From Rhizobium sp. 2MFCol3.1 (lineage in GTDB: Bacteria > Pseudomonadota > Alphaproteobacteria > Rhizobiales > Rhizobiaceae), in the NCBI RefSeq assembly GCF_000377565.1, contig NZ_KB898357.1, positions 62,001 through 126,000 of the forward strand: 64,000 nt of DNA, given 5' to 3'. The number at the start of each line of letters is the position of its first letter. Position 1 is the stretch's first letter. The position numbers and the translations under genes were made by a program. The notes beneath the pieces are model-generated. The model did no database searches and was not told where the DNA came from. It saw only the letters and a program-made list of their open reading frames with translations. This document shows positions 1 to 8,808 of this stretch, in pieces.

Positions 1-165
1 ATGCTCGGTGTTCAGCGTCTCCTCGAGAACGCGGCGATTGAACTGCAGCCAGGAAAATTCGCGGTTGATGAAGCGCTCGGGGCTGGAGAGCAGTTCTTCA
101 AGCGGAGGAACGTTCGCCTTGGTTTCGGGAGCCGTTTCCTGGTTTCCCGCGACTGCACTGTCCAT
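1..165 (-). CDS. ppk: Polyphosphate kinase, N-terminal part (truncated by window edge)
   Basis: Reading the minus strand from an ATG at 165 gives 55 codons that run off the window. After a non-conserved leader of about 30 residues comes [19 protein letters not shown], the characteristic start of the Ppk1 N-terminal domain. Ppk1 makes polyphosphate reversibly from ATP through a phosphohistidine; the catalytic part lies outside this window. It follows hdaA on the same strand with a 66-bp gap, an order that is common in Rhizobiales, so the two may be cotranscribed. The family assignment is firm although only the N-terminus is visible. Confidence 0.9.
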   Translation of the reverse strand, partial: MDSAVAGNQETAPETKANVPPLEELLSSPERFINREFSWLQFNRRVLEETLNTEH

Positions 166-231
166 CGTTCGATCGTCCCCTCATCATTGCGCCAAGCCGA
201 ATATATCAGTTTCACGACGGAACTGTGACAG

Positions 232-945
232 TCAATCAGCCGGATCGGAATTGCCCAATTCATTCAACACTTCAGCGGCGAGCGCGCGCGTGATCTTGGT
301 GCCTCTCGACAGAGCCAGACGGTCCAGCCGCTCGACGATCGTCTGCGCGGCGTTCAGCGATCGCTCCATCCTGACGACAATATAGAGCACCAGTTTGTCA
401 TCTATATAAAGCTGGCGATCGGCAAACAGCTTGACGATAACCTGCGACAGCAGTTCCTCGTCCGGCTCGCCGATCTCGACGACGGTCGCGGCCTTGAGGC
501 GAGAGCGCAGATCGGCGAGCTCGACAGGCCAGGACATCGGCCAGAGGCGGCTGGTCATCAGCAGGCTGTGGCCGTTTTCGCGCACGCTGTTGATGACGTG
601 AAACAGTTCGGTGTCGTCGAAGCCGAGGCGATCGACATCCTCGAAGAGCACCGGGCCGTTAGCCGCATCGACGGCGGCGTTGGCGCCCGCTTTCGGATGG
701 ATGAGCGTGGCGCCGCTGTGATCCTTCCAGATATTGGCGAGGTGCGACTTGCCCGATCCGACCGGGCCGGCGAGGATGACGACTGGCGATGGCCAGTTCG
801 GCCAGGCATCGACGATCTCGACAGCCGCCGCCAGCCGCTCGGAGATCAGGAGATCATCACGACCGGTCGCGGCATCATGAGAAAAGGCCAAGGGGAGCTG
901 CTCCACGGGCTTGCGCCTTGAGTCAGCGTTTTTCACGTCAGTCAT
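232..945 (-). CDS. hdaA: DnaA-inactivating regulator HdaA (DnaA-related AAA+ ATPase)
   Basis: 237 residues, resembling the AAA+ part of DnaA without the DnaA DNA-binding domain. Residues 16-21 (QLPLAF) match the sliding-clamp binding motif of Hda proteins. Walker A is GPVGSGKS at 60-67 and Walker B is VLFEDVD at 99-105. In the family, Hda bound to the DNA clamp stimulates ATP hydrolysis by DnaA and so prevents re-initiation of replication. The start codon overlaps the stop of the upstream permease gene by 4 bp, suggesting translational coupling, and ppk follows downstream. Confidence 0.9.
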   Translation of the reverse strand: MTDVKNADSRRKPVEQLPLAFSHDAATGRDDLLISERLAAAVEIVDAWPNWPSPVVILAGPVGSGKSHLANIWKDHSGATLIHPKAGANAAVDAANGPVLFEDVDRLGFDDTELFHVINSVRENGHSLLMTSRLWPMSWPVELADLRSRLKAATVVEIGEPDEELLSQVIVKLFADRQLYIDDKLVLYIVVRMERSLNAAQTIVERLDRLALSRGTKITRALAAEVLNELGNSDPAD

Positions 946-2063
946 TTCGGGCCAGCTTTTGTCTTCCGTACCGGGGTGGCCTTCGCCTCGCCCGCATACA
1001 GGTCGCTCTCAAGATACCGTGAAAGCGCAAAGCGAACAAGGACGCCGACGGCGGCAGCGGCCGGCACGGCGACCAGAAGCCCCACGAAGCCGAACAGCGC
1101 GCCGAAGGCGAACAGCGCAAACATCAGCCAGACCGGATGCAGGCCAACGCTGTGGCCAACCAGCTTCGGCTGCAGGATGTTGCCTTCCATGAACTGGCCG
1201 CTGAAGAAGACCGCGAGAACCGCGCCGACCCAGATATAGTCAGGCCAGAACTGCACGAGCGCCACGCCGACTGCGGCAATCAGACCTACCGTGGAGCCGA
1301 CATAGGGAATGAAGCTGATCATGCCGGCGAAGAGGCCGATAAGCAGGCCGAAGTTCAGCCCTACCAGCGACAGGCCGACCGCATACCAGATGCCGAGGAT
1401 CAGGCAGAGAGACCCCTGCCCGCGAATGAAGCCGGCGATCGCGCCATCGATCTCGCTCATGATCTGGTGAACGTTGGCGACATAATCACGGGGGATATAC
1501 TTGTCGATATTGGCGACCATGCGGTCCCAATCGAGGAGCATGTAGAAGGCGACCACTGGTGTCACGACCATCAGCGAAATGACGTTGACGACGGCAAGGC
1601 CGGAGCTCCAGACCTGGCTGAACAAGCCGGTGAGCAGGCCAAAGCCCTGCGACAGGATTTCCGAGAAATTGTTCTTGATTGTACCGAGCTGGTTCTTGAT
1701 CCAATCCGGTAGCATCGAGTTCTGCTGCTTGGCGATGAAGGTCTGCAGCTGATCGATATAACCCGGCAGGCGGCCGGCGAAATCGGCGAACTGGCTGGCA
1801 AGGATCGGGATCAGGATCATCAGCGCCAGGACGATCAGGATGACGAAGGCGATCAGGATGACGATGGTCGCCATCAGACGGCTGAGGCCGAACCTCTCCA
1901 GCCGGTCGGCGACCGGATCGAGGAAATAGGCAATCGCCATGCCGGCCAGAAACGGCAGCAGGATGGAGCTGAACACCAAAAGGAAGGCGATGAAGGCGGC
2001 GAGCACGAACAGCCAGAAGATAACCTGGCGCTTCAGACCGGCGCCGCTAACCTGGTGTGCCAT
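942..2063 (-). CDS. AI-2E family (PerM/TqsA-like) membrane permease
   Basis: Polytopic membrane protein of about 373 residues with roughly eight hydrophobic segments and the conserved family region near residues 240-330 (PYVGSTVG, then a [14 protein letters not shown] stretch). The family includes quorum-signal exporters and cation/proton antiporters, so the substrate cannot be given. The open frame extends upstream to 2153, but a GGAG ribosome site sits just before two consecutive ATGs at 2066 and 2063. I chose 2063 because the spacing is better. It overlaps hdaA by 4 bp; this permease-hdaA pairing is usual in rhizobia. Confidence 0.85.
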   Translation of the reverse strand: MAHQVSGAGLKRQVIFWLFVLAAFIAFLLVFSSILLPFLAGMAIAYFLDPVADRLERFGLSRLMATIVILIAFVILIVLALMILIPILASQFADFAGRLPGYIDQLQTFIAKQQNSMLPDWIKNQLGTIKNNFSEILSQGFGLLTGLFSQVWSSGLAVVNVISLMVVTPVVAFYMLLDWDRMVANIDKYIPRDYVANVHQIMSEIDGAIAGFIRGQGSLCLILGIWYAVGLSLVGLNFGLLIGLFAGMISFIPYVGSTVGLIAAVGVALVQFWPDYIWVGAVLAVFFSGQFMEGNILQPKLVGHSVGLHPVWLMFALFAFGALFGFVGLLVAVPAAAAVGVLVRFALSRYLESDLYAGEAKATPVRKTKAGPK

Positions 2064-2162
2064 CATGTTCTCCGCTGATCGAACGTCGGTACTTGCCGCA
2101 TCGCAGCGATACGGCCTGCGAGCCACATAGGATGCACCCGCGAGAATGGTCAACCCCAGCGT

Positions 2163-2203
2163 CCAATTTCCCAGAAGCTCCGTTCAAAAGAGCGGGAAAT
2201 TGG
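2163..2203. promoter_or_regulatory. Strong interrupted hairpin in the permease/purM intergenic region
   Basis: CCAATTTCCC at 2163-2172 is perfectly complementary to GGGAAATTGG at 2194-2203. Inside it, GCTC (2177-2180) pairs with GAGC (2190-2193), giving a 14-bp stem with a 4-nt bulge on one side, followed by GGGGCTTTT. A smaller stem GCGGG/CCCGC lies at 2267-2283, just ahead of the purM ribosome site. The location suits a purM leader structure or an operator; I do not recognise it as a known riboswitch class. Confidence 0.5.
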
Positions 2204-2308
2204 GGCTTTTGCCACGCAACGCCTTGCATAAAGGCCCCTGTCATGCAATTGCGACCCGCATGTGACGCGGGGATATTTCCCGCCCGACGACAGCCATCGG
2301 AGAGCAGT

Positions 2309-3382
2309 ATGAGCCAGTCCGGAAAAAACGGTCTCACCTATAGCGATGCAGGCGTGGATATCGACGCTGGCAACCTTCTCGTCGAAAAGATCAAGCCCGC
2401 CGTACGCTCGACCCGCCGCCCCGGCGCGGATGGCGAAATCGGCGGCTTCGGCGGCCTGTTCGACCTGAAGGCCGCAGGCTTCACCGATCCGGTTCTGGTC
2501 GCGGCCAATGACGGCGTCGGCACCAAGCTGAAGATCGCGATCGACGCGGATTATCACGACACCGTCGGCATCGACCTCGTCGCCATGTGCGTCAACGATC
2601 TCGTGGTACAGGGCGCCGAGCCGTTGTTCTTTCTCGACTACTTCGCGACCGGCAAGCTCGACCCTGATCAGGGTGCGGCGATCGTCGAAGGCATTGCCGC
2701 CGGCTGCCGCGACGCCGGCTGTGCGCTGATCGGCGGCGAGACCGCGGAGATGCCGGGCATGTACTCCTCCGGCGATTACGATCTGGCCGGCTTTGCCGTT
2801 GGTGCTGCCGAACGCGGCAAGCTACTGCCGTCGGGCGATATCGGCGAAGGCGACGTGATCCTCGGCCTCGCTTCCTCGGGCGTCCACTCCAACGGCTTCT
2901 CGCTGGTGCGCAAGATCGTCGGCATTTCCGGCCTCGCCTGGGATGCGCCGGCACCGTTTGCTGACGGCAAGACGCTTGGCGAGGCGCTGCTGACCCCGAC
3001 CCGCATCTATGTGAAGCAGTTGCTCAGCGTCATACGCGAGACCGGAGCGATCAAGGCGCTGGCGCACATTACCGGCGGCGGCTTCCCTGAAAACATTCCG
3101 CGCGTTCTGCCCAAGCACCTCGCCGCCGAGATCGATCTTGCCGCCGTCAAGGTTCCGGCCGTGTTCTCCTGGCTGTCGAAGACCGGCGGCGTCGAAGCAA
3201 ACGAAATGCTGCGCACCTTCAACTGCGGTATCGGCATGATCGCCGTCGTCTCCGCCGAGAATGCCGACACCGTCATCTCGGCGCTGGAAGCGCAGGGCGA
3301 AAACGTCGTGCGGCTCGGCCAAATGATCGCGCGCGCCGAGGGTGCGCACGGCACGCTCTACAAGGGTACGCTCGCCATATGA
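2309..3382 (+). CDS. purM: Phosphoribosylformylglycinamidine cyclo-ligase (AIR synthetase)
   Basis: 357 residues, the usual length for PurM. It catalyses ATP-dependent closure of FGAM to aminoimidazole ribonucleotide, the fifth step of purine synthesis. Near the N-terminus the ATP-binding region [12 protein letters not shown] is visible, then [20 protein letters not shown] and [11 protein letters not shown], all hallmark stretches. The frame is open back to 2057, but ATG 2309 follows a GGAGAG ribosome site and gives the conserved N-terminus. It overlaps purN by 4 bp, so the two consecutive-strand purine genes form an operon. Confidence 0.97.
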   Translation: MSQSGKNGLTYSDAGVDIDAGNLLVEKIKPAVRSTRRPGADGEIGGFGGLFDLKAAGFTDPVLVAANDGVGTKLKIAIDADYHDTVGIDLVAMCVNDLVVQGAEPLFFLDYFATGKLDPDQGAAIVEGIAAGCRDAGCALIGGETAEMPGMYSSGDYDLAGFAVGAAERGKLLPSGDIGEGDVILGLASSGVHSNGFSLVRKIVGISGLAWDAPAPFADGKTLGEALLTPTRIYVKQLLSVIRETGAIKALAHITGGGFPENIPRVLPKHLAAEIDLAAVKVPAVFSWLSKTGGVEANEMLRTFNCGIGMIAVVSAENADTVISALEAQGENVVRLGQMIARAEGAHGTLYKGTLAI

Positions 3383-4038
3383 CGTCTCCGCGCAAACGCG
3401 CCGTCGTCTTCATCTCCGGCGGCGGCTCCAACATGATGGCGCTGGTCGCCGCCGCGAAAAATCCGGATTTCCCGGCCGAGATCGTCGGCGTGATCTCCGA
3501 CAAGCCGGACGCTGGCGGGCTTGCCAAGGCGTCAGCCGAGGGCATCGCGACCTTCGCCTTTTCGCGCAAGGACTACGCCAGCAAGGAAGCGCACGAAGAA
3601 GCGATCTTCGCGGCGCTGGACGCACTGGCTCCCGACATTCTGTGCCTCGCGGGCTATATGCGCCTGCTGAGCGGCACGTTCATCCAGCGCTACGAGGGGA
3701 AGATGATCAACATCCACCCTTCACTGCTGCCGTTATTCCCCGGCCTGCACACGCACCAGCGCGCCATCGACGCCGGCATGCGGATCGCCGGCTGCACCGT
3801 ACATTTCGTCACCGAGGGCATGGATGAAGGCCCGGTCATCGGCCAGGCGGCCGTGCCGATCTTCTCGGACGACACCGCCGATACGCTGGCGGGGCGTGTG
3901 TTGACGGTCGAGCATCAGATCTATCCGCAGGCGCTGAAGCTGTTTGCCGAGAGCAAGGTGCGGATGGAAGGTGGCAAGGCTGTTAGAACGGCCGATGCGT
4001 CCGATACCACCGCAACCGGTGCTGTTATCTCCGCCTGA
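3379..4038 (+). CDS. purN: Phosphoribosylglycinamide formyltransferase
   Basis: 219 residues, folate-dependent GAR transformylase, which transfers a formyl group from 10-formyl-THF to GAR in purine synthesis. The N-terminal phosphate loop [10 protein letters not shown] is at 13-22. The catalytic Asn/His pair lies in INIHPSLLP (N111, H113), and the catalytic Asp is D149 in EGMDEGPVI. The start overlaps the purM stop (ATGA). Compared with the E. coli enzyme (212 aa) it has only a short C-terminal extension. Confidence 0.97.
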   Translation: MTSPRKRAVVFISGGGSNMMALVAAAKNPDFPAEIVGVISDKPDAGGLAKASAEGIATFAFSRKDYASKEAHEEAIFAALDALAPDILCLAGYMRLLSGTFIQRYEGKMINIHPSLLPLFPGLHTHQRAIDAGMRIAGCTVHFVTEGMDEGPVIGQAAVPIFSDDTADTLAGRVLTVEHQIYPQALKLFAESKVRMEGGKAVRTADASDTTATGAVISA

Positions 4039-4098
4039 CCGGAGATTGACCGGCGGGATGATGCGGATCATCATGTGCGTGGCCCACGGAGCGACGCC

Positions 4099-4335
4099 AT
4101 GACTGTTACCGTCAACATCGATGAAGCAAGCCTTCCCGAACTCCTTGCCAAGGTAGAAGCCGGCGAGGAGGTCGTTATCCTGCGCGATGGTTTGCCGGTG
4201 GCGAGGATGGCCCCTGTCGCGGCGGATCACGAAAAGCGCAGGCAGGCAATCGAGGCCGTCCGTGCCTTCCGGAAAACCATGCCAAGCATTACAGCGGAAG
4301 AAATTGCCGAGTGGAAGGCGACGGGCCGGCGATGA
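4099..4335 (+). CDS. Phd/YefM-type antitoxin of a VapBC-like pair
   Basis: 78 residues from the ATG at 4099 (the frame is open from 4075). The pattern VNIDEASLPELLAKVEAGEEVVILRDGLPVARMAP is typical of the Phd/YefM antitoxin fold, in which the N-terminal half dimerises and binds DNA. The C-terminal part (about 45-78) would be the toxin-binding tail. It overlaps the PIN-domain gene by 4 bp, the classic arrangement for translation of antitoxin before toxin. The pair sits alone between purN and the convergent phnM-like gene. Confidence 0.82.
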   Translation: MTVTVNIDEASLPELLAKVEAGEEVVILRDGLPVARMAPVAADHEKRRQAIEAVRAFRKTMPSITAEEIAEWKATGRR

Positions 4336-4739
4336 CGGCCAAATTCGTCGTCGATTCATCTGTCGTGTGCTGCTGGGTTTTGCCAGACGAAAGCTCGCCG
4401 ATCGCGGCTGCCGCATTCGCCCATCTTCAAACCTCGGACGCGATTGCTCCCGACTTATTGTGGCACCAAGTGCGCAATGTGTTGATGATGGCGAGAAGGC
4501 GCAATCGGATCGACTTCGACAAGGCGCGTGAAGGTGTGAAACTCTTGCGTGGACTGAGCATCTTCACGCAGCGCTCGCCGAGCGACGACACAATTCTTGG
4601 CTTGGCGGAACGGCACCGGTTGACCGCTTACGATGCCGCTTATTTAGCCTTGGCAATCCAGACGAAACTGCCGCTCGCCACCCTGGACAAGCAACTGATA
4701 GAGGCAGCAGCACGCGAAAACGTGCCGCTGCTCGCTTGA
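4332..4739 (+). CDS. vapC: VapC-type PIN-domain toxin (one active-site acid apparently replaced)
   Basis: 135 residues from ATG 4332. PIN-domain features are the first Asp in VVDSS (D8), AYDAAYLALA with D101, and TLDKQL with D119. VapC toxins are Mg-dependent endoribonucleases that cut tRNA or rRNA. The family's second acid, usually a Glu in a LWxxEVxN-like stretch, is here a Gln (LLWHQVRN, Q46), which could impair metal binding. Length and overlap with the antitoxin are normal. Assignment to the PIN family is firm; activity is uncertain. Confidence 0.85.
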   Translation: MTAKFVVDSSVVCCWVLPDESSPIAAAAFAHLQTSDAIAPDLLWHQVRNVLMMARRRNRIDFDKAREGVKLLRGLSIFTQRSPSDDTILGLAERHRLTAYDAAYLALAIQTKLPLATLDKQLIEAAARENVPLLA

Positions 4740-4751
4740 CAGGATCAACCC

Positions 4752-5915
4752 TTAAGCCGCGATCGCCCGTGGCTGATGCAGCGTGCCGTCGCTGTAGACG
4801 AAGCGGCCGCCGCGGAAGGTGGCGCGGATGCGGTGGATGTCGCCGGCTTCGACGACCACCAGATCGGCGCGCTGGCCTATGGCGATTTCGCCGCGGTCAG
4901 TGAGACCGGCGGAGCGGGCGGCGTTTTTCGTTGCCATGGCGACGGCGGTCGGCAGGTTGGTGGCCTCGGCGATCTTGAAGATGCCGGGGACGAAGGCAGC
5001 CGGGTGATAGTCGGCTGCGATGACGGAAAGGACGCCGGCGCGGGCGGCATCGAGAGCGCTCAGATTGCCCGACATCGACTGGCCGCGCAGCGCATTCGGC
5101 GCGCCCATCAGCGTCCAGAGGCCACGGCGGCGTGCTTCTTCGGCTGCCGGCAGCGTTACCGGGAACTCGCTGATCGTGACGCCCATCGCATGCATCTCAG
5201 CCACCTTCTCGGCGCTGTCGTCGTCATGCGAGGCGAGCGACAGCTTGTGGCGCAGAGATAGGTCGACGATGTGGCGAAGCCTGGTCTCGATCTCGGGATT
5301 GTCACGCATGGCGATGCGCTTGGCGACCATCTCGGCGGCCATTTCCTCGGAGATGGCACGGCGCTCGGCCATGCTGAGGATATAGCTCTGGATGTCGTTA
5401 TACTGGCCTTGCCCCGGTGTGTGATCGGTCAGCGAGACCATATCGACATGGCCGGCATCGAGCAGCTTTTCGAGCGCCGGCGCCGCGCCAACGTTCGTGA
5501 TCTCGTAGCGCGCGTGTACGCGGTGATCGATCAGGAGGTCATCCTTGAAGCGGCTCACGCCCTCGATGACGGCGCAGGTGGTTTCCAGCGAGCGGACGTG
5601 GCCGTAGACGCTTTCGGTGGCGAAAGAGACAGCGGCATAGGCGGTCGTCACGCCATGGGCGGCGAGCTTCTTGTCGAGCTCGTGGATGGAGAAGCCGATC
5701 GGCATCATGGCGTTGGGGCGCGGCGCGATCTCGCGCTCGATCATGTCGCCGTGGAGGTCGACGAACCCCGGCATCAGCAGGCGACCTTCGCCGTCGATTG
5801 CGGCATTGGCGACCATCTCCGGGCGGATCTCGGCGATAACGCCATCCTCGATGCGAACCGAGCCGTTGTTCACGACCTCATCCGGCAGAACGATCGTGAA
5901 ATTGCTGAGCCACAT
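4752..5915 (-). CDS. phnM: PhnM-like amidohydrolase (alpha-D-ribose 1-methylphosphonate 5-triphosphate diphosphatase family)
   Basis: 387 residues from ATG 5915, preceded by AGGAG; the frame is open to 5939. Amidohydrolase signatures are the metal-binding FVDLHGDMIE near 51-60, SLTDHTPGQGQY, LASHDDDS, ISEFPVT, a NALRGQSMSGNLSA stretch and ADYHP, all typical of PhnM. In the C-P lyase pathway PhnM releases pyrophosphate from the ribosyl triphosphate intermediate. None of the other phn genes is present here, so this is a stand-alone copy whose physiological substrate is open. It converges with the vapC gene. Confidence 0.82.
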   Translation of the reverse strand: MWLSNFTIVLPDEVVNNGSVRIEDGVIAEIRPEMVANAAIDGEGRLLMPGFVDLHGDMIEREIAPRPNAMMPIGFSIHELDKKLAAHGVTTAYAAVSFATESVYGHVRSLETTCAVIEGVSRFKDDLLIDHRVHARYEITNVGAAPALEKLLDAGHVDMVSLTDHTPGQGQYNDIQSYILSMAERRAISEEMAAEMVAKRIAMRDNPEIETRLRHIVDLSLRHKLSLASHDDDSAEKVAEMHAMGVTISEFPVTLPAAEEARRRGLWTLMGAPNALRGQSMSGNLSALDAARAGVLSVIAADYHPAAFVPGIFKIAEATNLPTAVAMATKNAARSAGLTDRGEIAIGQRADLVVVEAGDIHRIRATFRGGRFVYSDGTLHQPRAIAA

Positions 5916-5991
5916 CGGCTTTCTCCTCATATCAGGCAATTATGACAAGCCGGAGCCGATAGCCCCGATTCATGACATGCGAATGAACGTC

Positions 5992-6591
5992 TCAGGGCTT
6001 ATTCAAGGCAACCCTGTTCAACGCCGCCCATTGCAGCAGAATGATCGTCTTGAAGTCGATGATATGACCGCTGGCGATCATCTTCACTGCGTCATCGAGC
6101 GGGATTTCGACGACCTCGATGTCCTCGTGCTCCTCAGCCAGTCCGCCGCCTTCGGAGACGCGGTCGTCCGTGTCGATCGAGGCCGCGAAGAAGTGGACGA
6201 GTTCGGCGTTGGAGCCCGGCGAACTGTAGGCCTTGAAGAGGAAGCGGACATCGCGGACGCGGAAGCCGGTTTCCTCGATGGCTTCGCGTCGGATGGCGGC
6301 TTCCGGCTCATCGCCATCGAGCAGACCGGCCGGCGTTTCCAGCATCCAGGCCGGCTCGCCGTGGAGATAGACGGGCAGACGGAACTGGCGGACGAGGACG
6401 ACGGTGTCGCGCTTGGGGTCGTGCAGCAGGATCGTGGCGGCGGGGGTGCGATGGTAAATCTCGCGGTGGATGCGGTGCGTTTCGCCGTCGGAATTGGTGT
6501 AATCGACCTCGTAGGTGCTGAGCCGCGTCCAGCCATCCGAGAGCGTCCTTTCCTGGATGACCTCGGCCTTCGCCTTTTCAAATTTCGTCAT
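5992..6591 (-). CDS. nudK: NudK-type NUDIX hydrolase (GDP-mannose/ADP-ribose-like pyrophosphatase)
   Basis: 199 residues from ATG 6591. The NUDIX box reads GLLDGDEPEAAIRREAIEET, then GF, and has the spacing seen in E. coli NudK rather than the canonical 23-residue box. LVRQFRLPVYL upstream also fits NudK/ADP-ribose pyrophosphatases. These enzymes cleave nucleoside diphosphate sugars to a sugar phosphate and a nucleotide. The start codon overlaps the stop of the molybdoenzyme gene by 4 bp, suggesting coupled translation. Confidence 0.85.
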   Translation of the reverse strand: MTKFEKAKAEVIQERTLSDGWTRLSTYEVDYTNSDGETHRIHREIYHRTPAATILLHDPKRDTVVLVRQFRLPVYLHGEPAWMLETPAGLLDGDEPEAAIRREAIEETGFRVRDVRFLFKAYSSPGSNAELVHFFAASIDTDDRVSEGGGLAEEHEDIEVVEIPLDDAVKMIASGHIIDFKTIILLQWAALNRVALNKP

Positions 6592-8726
6592 GCCGCGTCC
6601 CTGCGAAGCCAAACCTTGTTGTCGTGGACGGCAGCACCGCCATAGGGCGCGACGGGGTCGGCGCCGGTCAAAACGTTGATGCCTTCGCCATCCACATGTG
6701 CCTTGTTCGGCCACAGGCCCTCAGCAATCAGCACGCCCGGCCTGACCTCGGTCGTCAGCTTGGCGTGCAGGCGAATTTCGCCTATTGCGTTACCGACCTG
6801 GACGAGATCGCCGTGGGCGATGTCTTGGGCTTTCGCATCGGCGGGATTGATCATCAGCTCCGGCCGCCCCTCCTTCTGCCGTGAGGTTTTGGTCTCGGCG
6901 AAGCTGGAATTCAGGAAGTTGCGGGCGGGCGATGTGGCGAGGCGGAACGGGTGCTCGGCATCGGCCACTTCGATCACGTCCACCTGATCCGGGAACTGAG
7001 GCAACTCCGGATAGGGACCGAGCAGACCGACGGCCTCCGGCGGACGGTTCGGCGCCGGCTGGTTGCGCCAGTCGGGGCGGAAGTGGAAGCGGCCGTCGGG
7101 ATGGGCGAAGCCGTTGATGAAATGGGCGTCGTCGAATTCCGGCTGGCGATCGAACCACTTGTGCTCGAGGAAATGATCGTAGCCGGGCAGTTCGCTCGAT
7201 TGGAGAACGCGGTCGATCATCTCACGCGCCGTGAAGCCGAAGCCGGGACGATCGGCAACGCCGAGGCGCTTGGCGAGTTCCTCGATGACGAAGAGATTGG
7301 TGCGCACCGTTTCCGGCGGCTCGACCAGCTTCGGGCCGAGCAGAATGTGGTTCTGGCCGCCGGCGCGGTAGATGTCGTCATGCTCGACGAACATGGTGGC
7401 GGGGATGACGATATCGGCCATCTCGGCGGTATCGGTCATGAACTGCTCGTGGACGGCGACGAAGAGATCGTCGCGGGCGAAGCCGCGCTTCACCAGCCGC
7501 TGCTCGGGCGCGATATTAACAGGGTTGGTGTTCTGGATCAGCATGGCGGTGACGGGGCCGCGATGGCGCAGAGCCACGGCATCGCCGGTCAAGGCGCGGC
7601 CGATCTGCGACTGGTCGATCATGCGGATATCGGCATCCTTCATCGACTTGCCGGTCAGTTCCGCGTTGTTCATGCGGAAGATGTCGCTGTTTGAGTGGAA
7701 GGCGCCGCCGCCTTCATATTGCCAGGAGCCGAGAACGGTTGCCACCGAGGCTGCCGCATGCATGGCGACCGCGCCGTTGCGCTGGCGGGTGAAGCCGTAG
7801 CCTAAGCGGAAGAAAGTCTTCTTCGTCGTGCCGACGAGCTTGCCGAAGGCTTCGATCTCCTCGACCGAAAGCCCGGTGATGGCGGCGGCCCATTCCGGCG
7901 TCTTCGTTTTCAGATGCGCTTCGAGGCCTGCGGAATCGTCGGCGTATTTCGCCATATAGGCGCGGTCGGCATAGCCGTCGCGGAAGGCGATGTGCATGGC
8001 GGCACAGGCGAGCGCGGCATCGGTGCCCGGCTTGAGGATCAGCGCCAGATCGGCCTGCTTCATCGTCGGGCTGTCGTAGATATCGATGACGACGATCTTG
8101 GCGCCGCGTTCCTTGCGCGCCTTGATCGCGTGGGTCATGACGTTGACCTGTGTGGCGACCGCGTTGGTGCCCCAGATGACGACGCAATCGGTGCGCGCCA
8201 TTTCGCGCGGATCCGGGCCTCTCAAGACCCCTGTGGCCATGGTGAAGCCGGTCCAGGCAGGGTTGGTGCAGATCGACGAGAAGAAGCCGGAATAGCGCTT
8301 GGCGTGGCGCAGGCGATCGATGCTGTCGCGCTGCACCCAGCCCATTGTGCCGGCATAGTAATAGGGCCAGATCGCCTCGCTGCCATCCCTGGCCTCGGCC
8401 TTGACGAAGGCTTCGGCGATCTCATCCAGCGCGGCGTCCCAGGAAATCTGCTGCCACTCTCCTGCCCCCTTGGCGCCCTTGCGGCGCAGCGGGTGCATCA
8501 GGCGATCGGGATGGTAAAGACGTTCGGCGTATCGCGCGACCTTGGCACAGATGACGCCAGAGGTGTAGCTGTGGTCGTTTGCCCCGCGCACACGGCCGAT
8601 CCTGCCATCATCAGTGACCTCCACTTCCAGCGCGCAGGTGGAGGGACAGTCATGCGGACAGGCAGTGTGGCCGATCCGGACGGAGGACTTCGGGGATTTG
8701 GCTTCGATGGGGGTCGCAATGTTCAT
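6588..8726 (-). CDS. Molybdopterin oxidoreductase, DMSO-reductase superfamily, with [4Fe-4S] motif
   Basis: 712 residues from ATG 8726; an upstream ATG at 8792 would add 22 residues but lies almost against the divergent rlmJ gene. An N-terminal cluster motif is present: C23, C27, C31 in ACPHDCPSTC, then C60. The body shows molybdopterin-binding stretches (VVIWGTNAVATQVNV, LIQNTNPVNI) and a C-terminal dinucleotide-binding domain. There is no Tat signal, so it is probably cytoplasmic. No electron-transfer or membrane subunit gene is adjacent, and the substrate cannot be inferred. Molybdenum cofactor genes moaD and moaE lie 6 kb away. Confidence 0.85.
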   Translation of the reverse strand: MNIATPIEAKSPKSSVRIGHTACPHDCPSTCALEVEVTDDGRIGRVRGANDHSYTSGVICAKVARYAERLYHPDRLMHPLRRKGAKGAGEWQQISWDAALDEIAEAFVKAEARDGSEAIWPYYYAGTMGWVQRDSIDRLRHAKRYSGFFSSICTNPAWTGFTMATGVLRGPDPREMARTDCVVIWGTNAVATQVNVMTHAIKARKERGAKIVVIDIYDSPTMKQADLALILKPGTDAALACAAMHIAFRDGYADRAYMAKYADDSAGLEAHLKTKTPEWAAAITGLSVEEIEAFGKLVGTTKKTFFRLGYGFTRQRNGAVAMHAAASVATVLGSWQYEGGGAFHSNSDIFRMNNAELTGKSMKDADIRMIDQSQIGRALTGDAVALRHRGPVTAMLIQNTNPVNIAPEQRLVKRGFARDDLFVAVHEQFMTDTAEMADIVIPATMFVEHDDIYRAGGQNHILLGPKLVEPPETVRTNLFVIEELAKRLGVADRPGFGFTAREMIDRVLQSSELPGYDHFLEHKWFDRQPEFDDAHFINGFAHPDGRFHFRPDWRNQPAPNRPPEAVGLLGPYPELPQFPDQVDVIEVADAEHPFRLATSPARNFLNSSFAETKTSRQKEGRPELMINPADAKAQDIAHGDLVQVGNAIGEIRLHAKLTTEVRPGVLIAEGLWPNKAHVDGEGINVLTGADPVAPYGGAAVHDNKVWLRRDAA

Positions 8727-8808
8727 GGAGTTTCTATATTCCAACCGGAAACCGGCCAAAAGCCGGAAACGACGTCTCCCACGCGAATTCATGTAGGCAT
8801 CAGCGAAA

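Noticed and set aside
2057..2308. Upstream extension of purM to 2057
   Set aside because: The region is non-coding with the hairpin; ATG 2309 has a good ribosome site and gives the conserved N-terminus.
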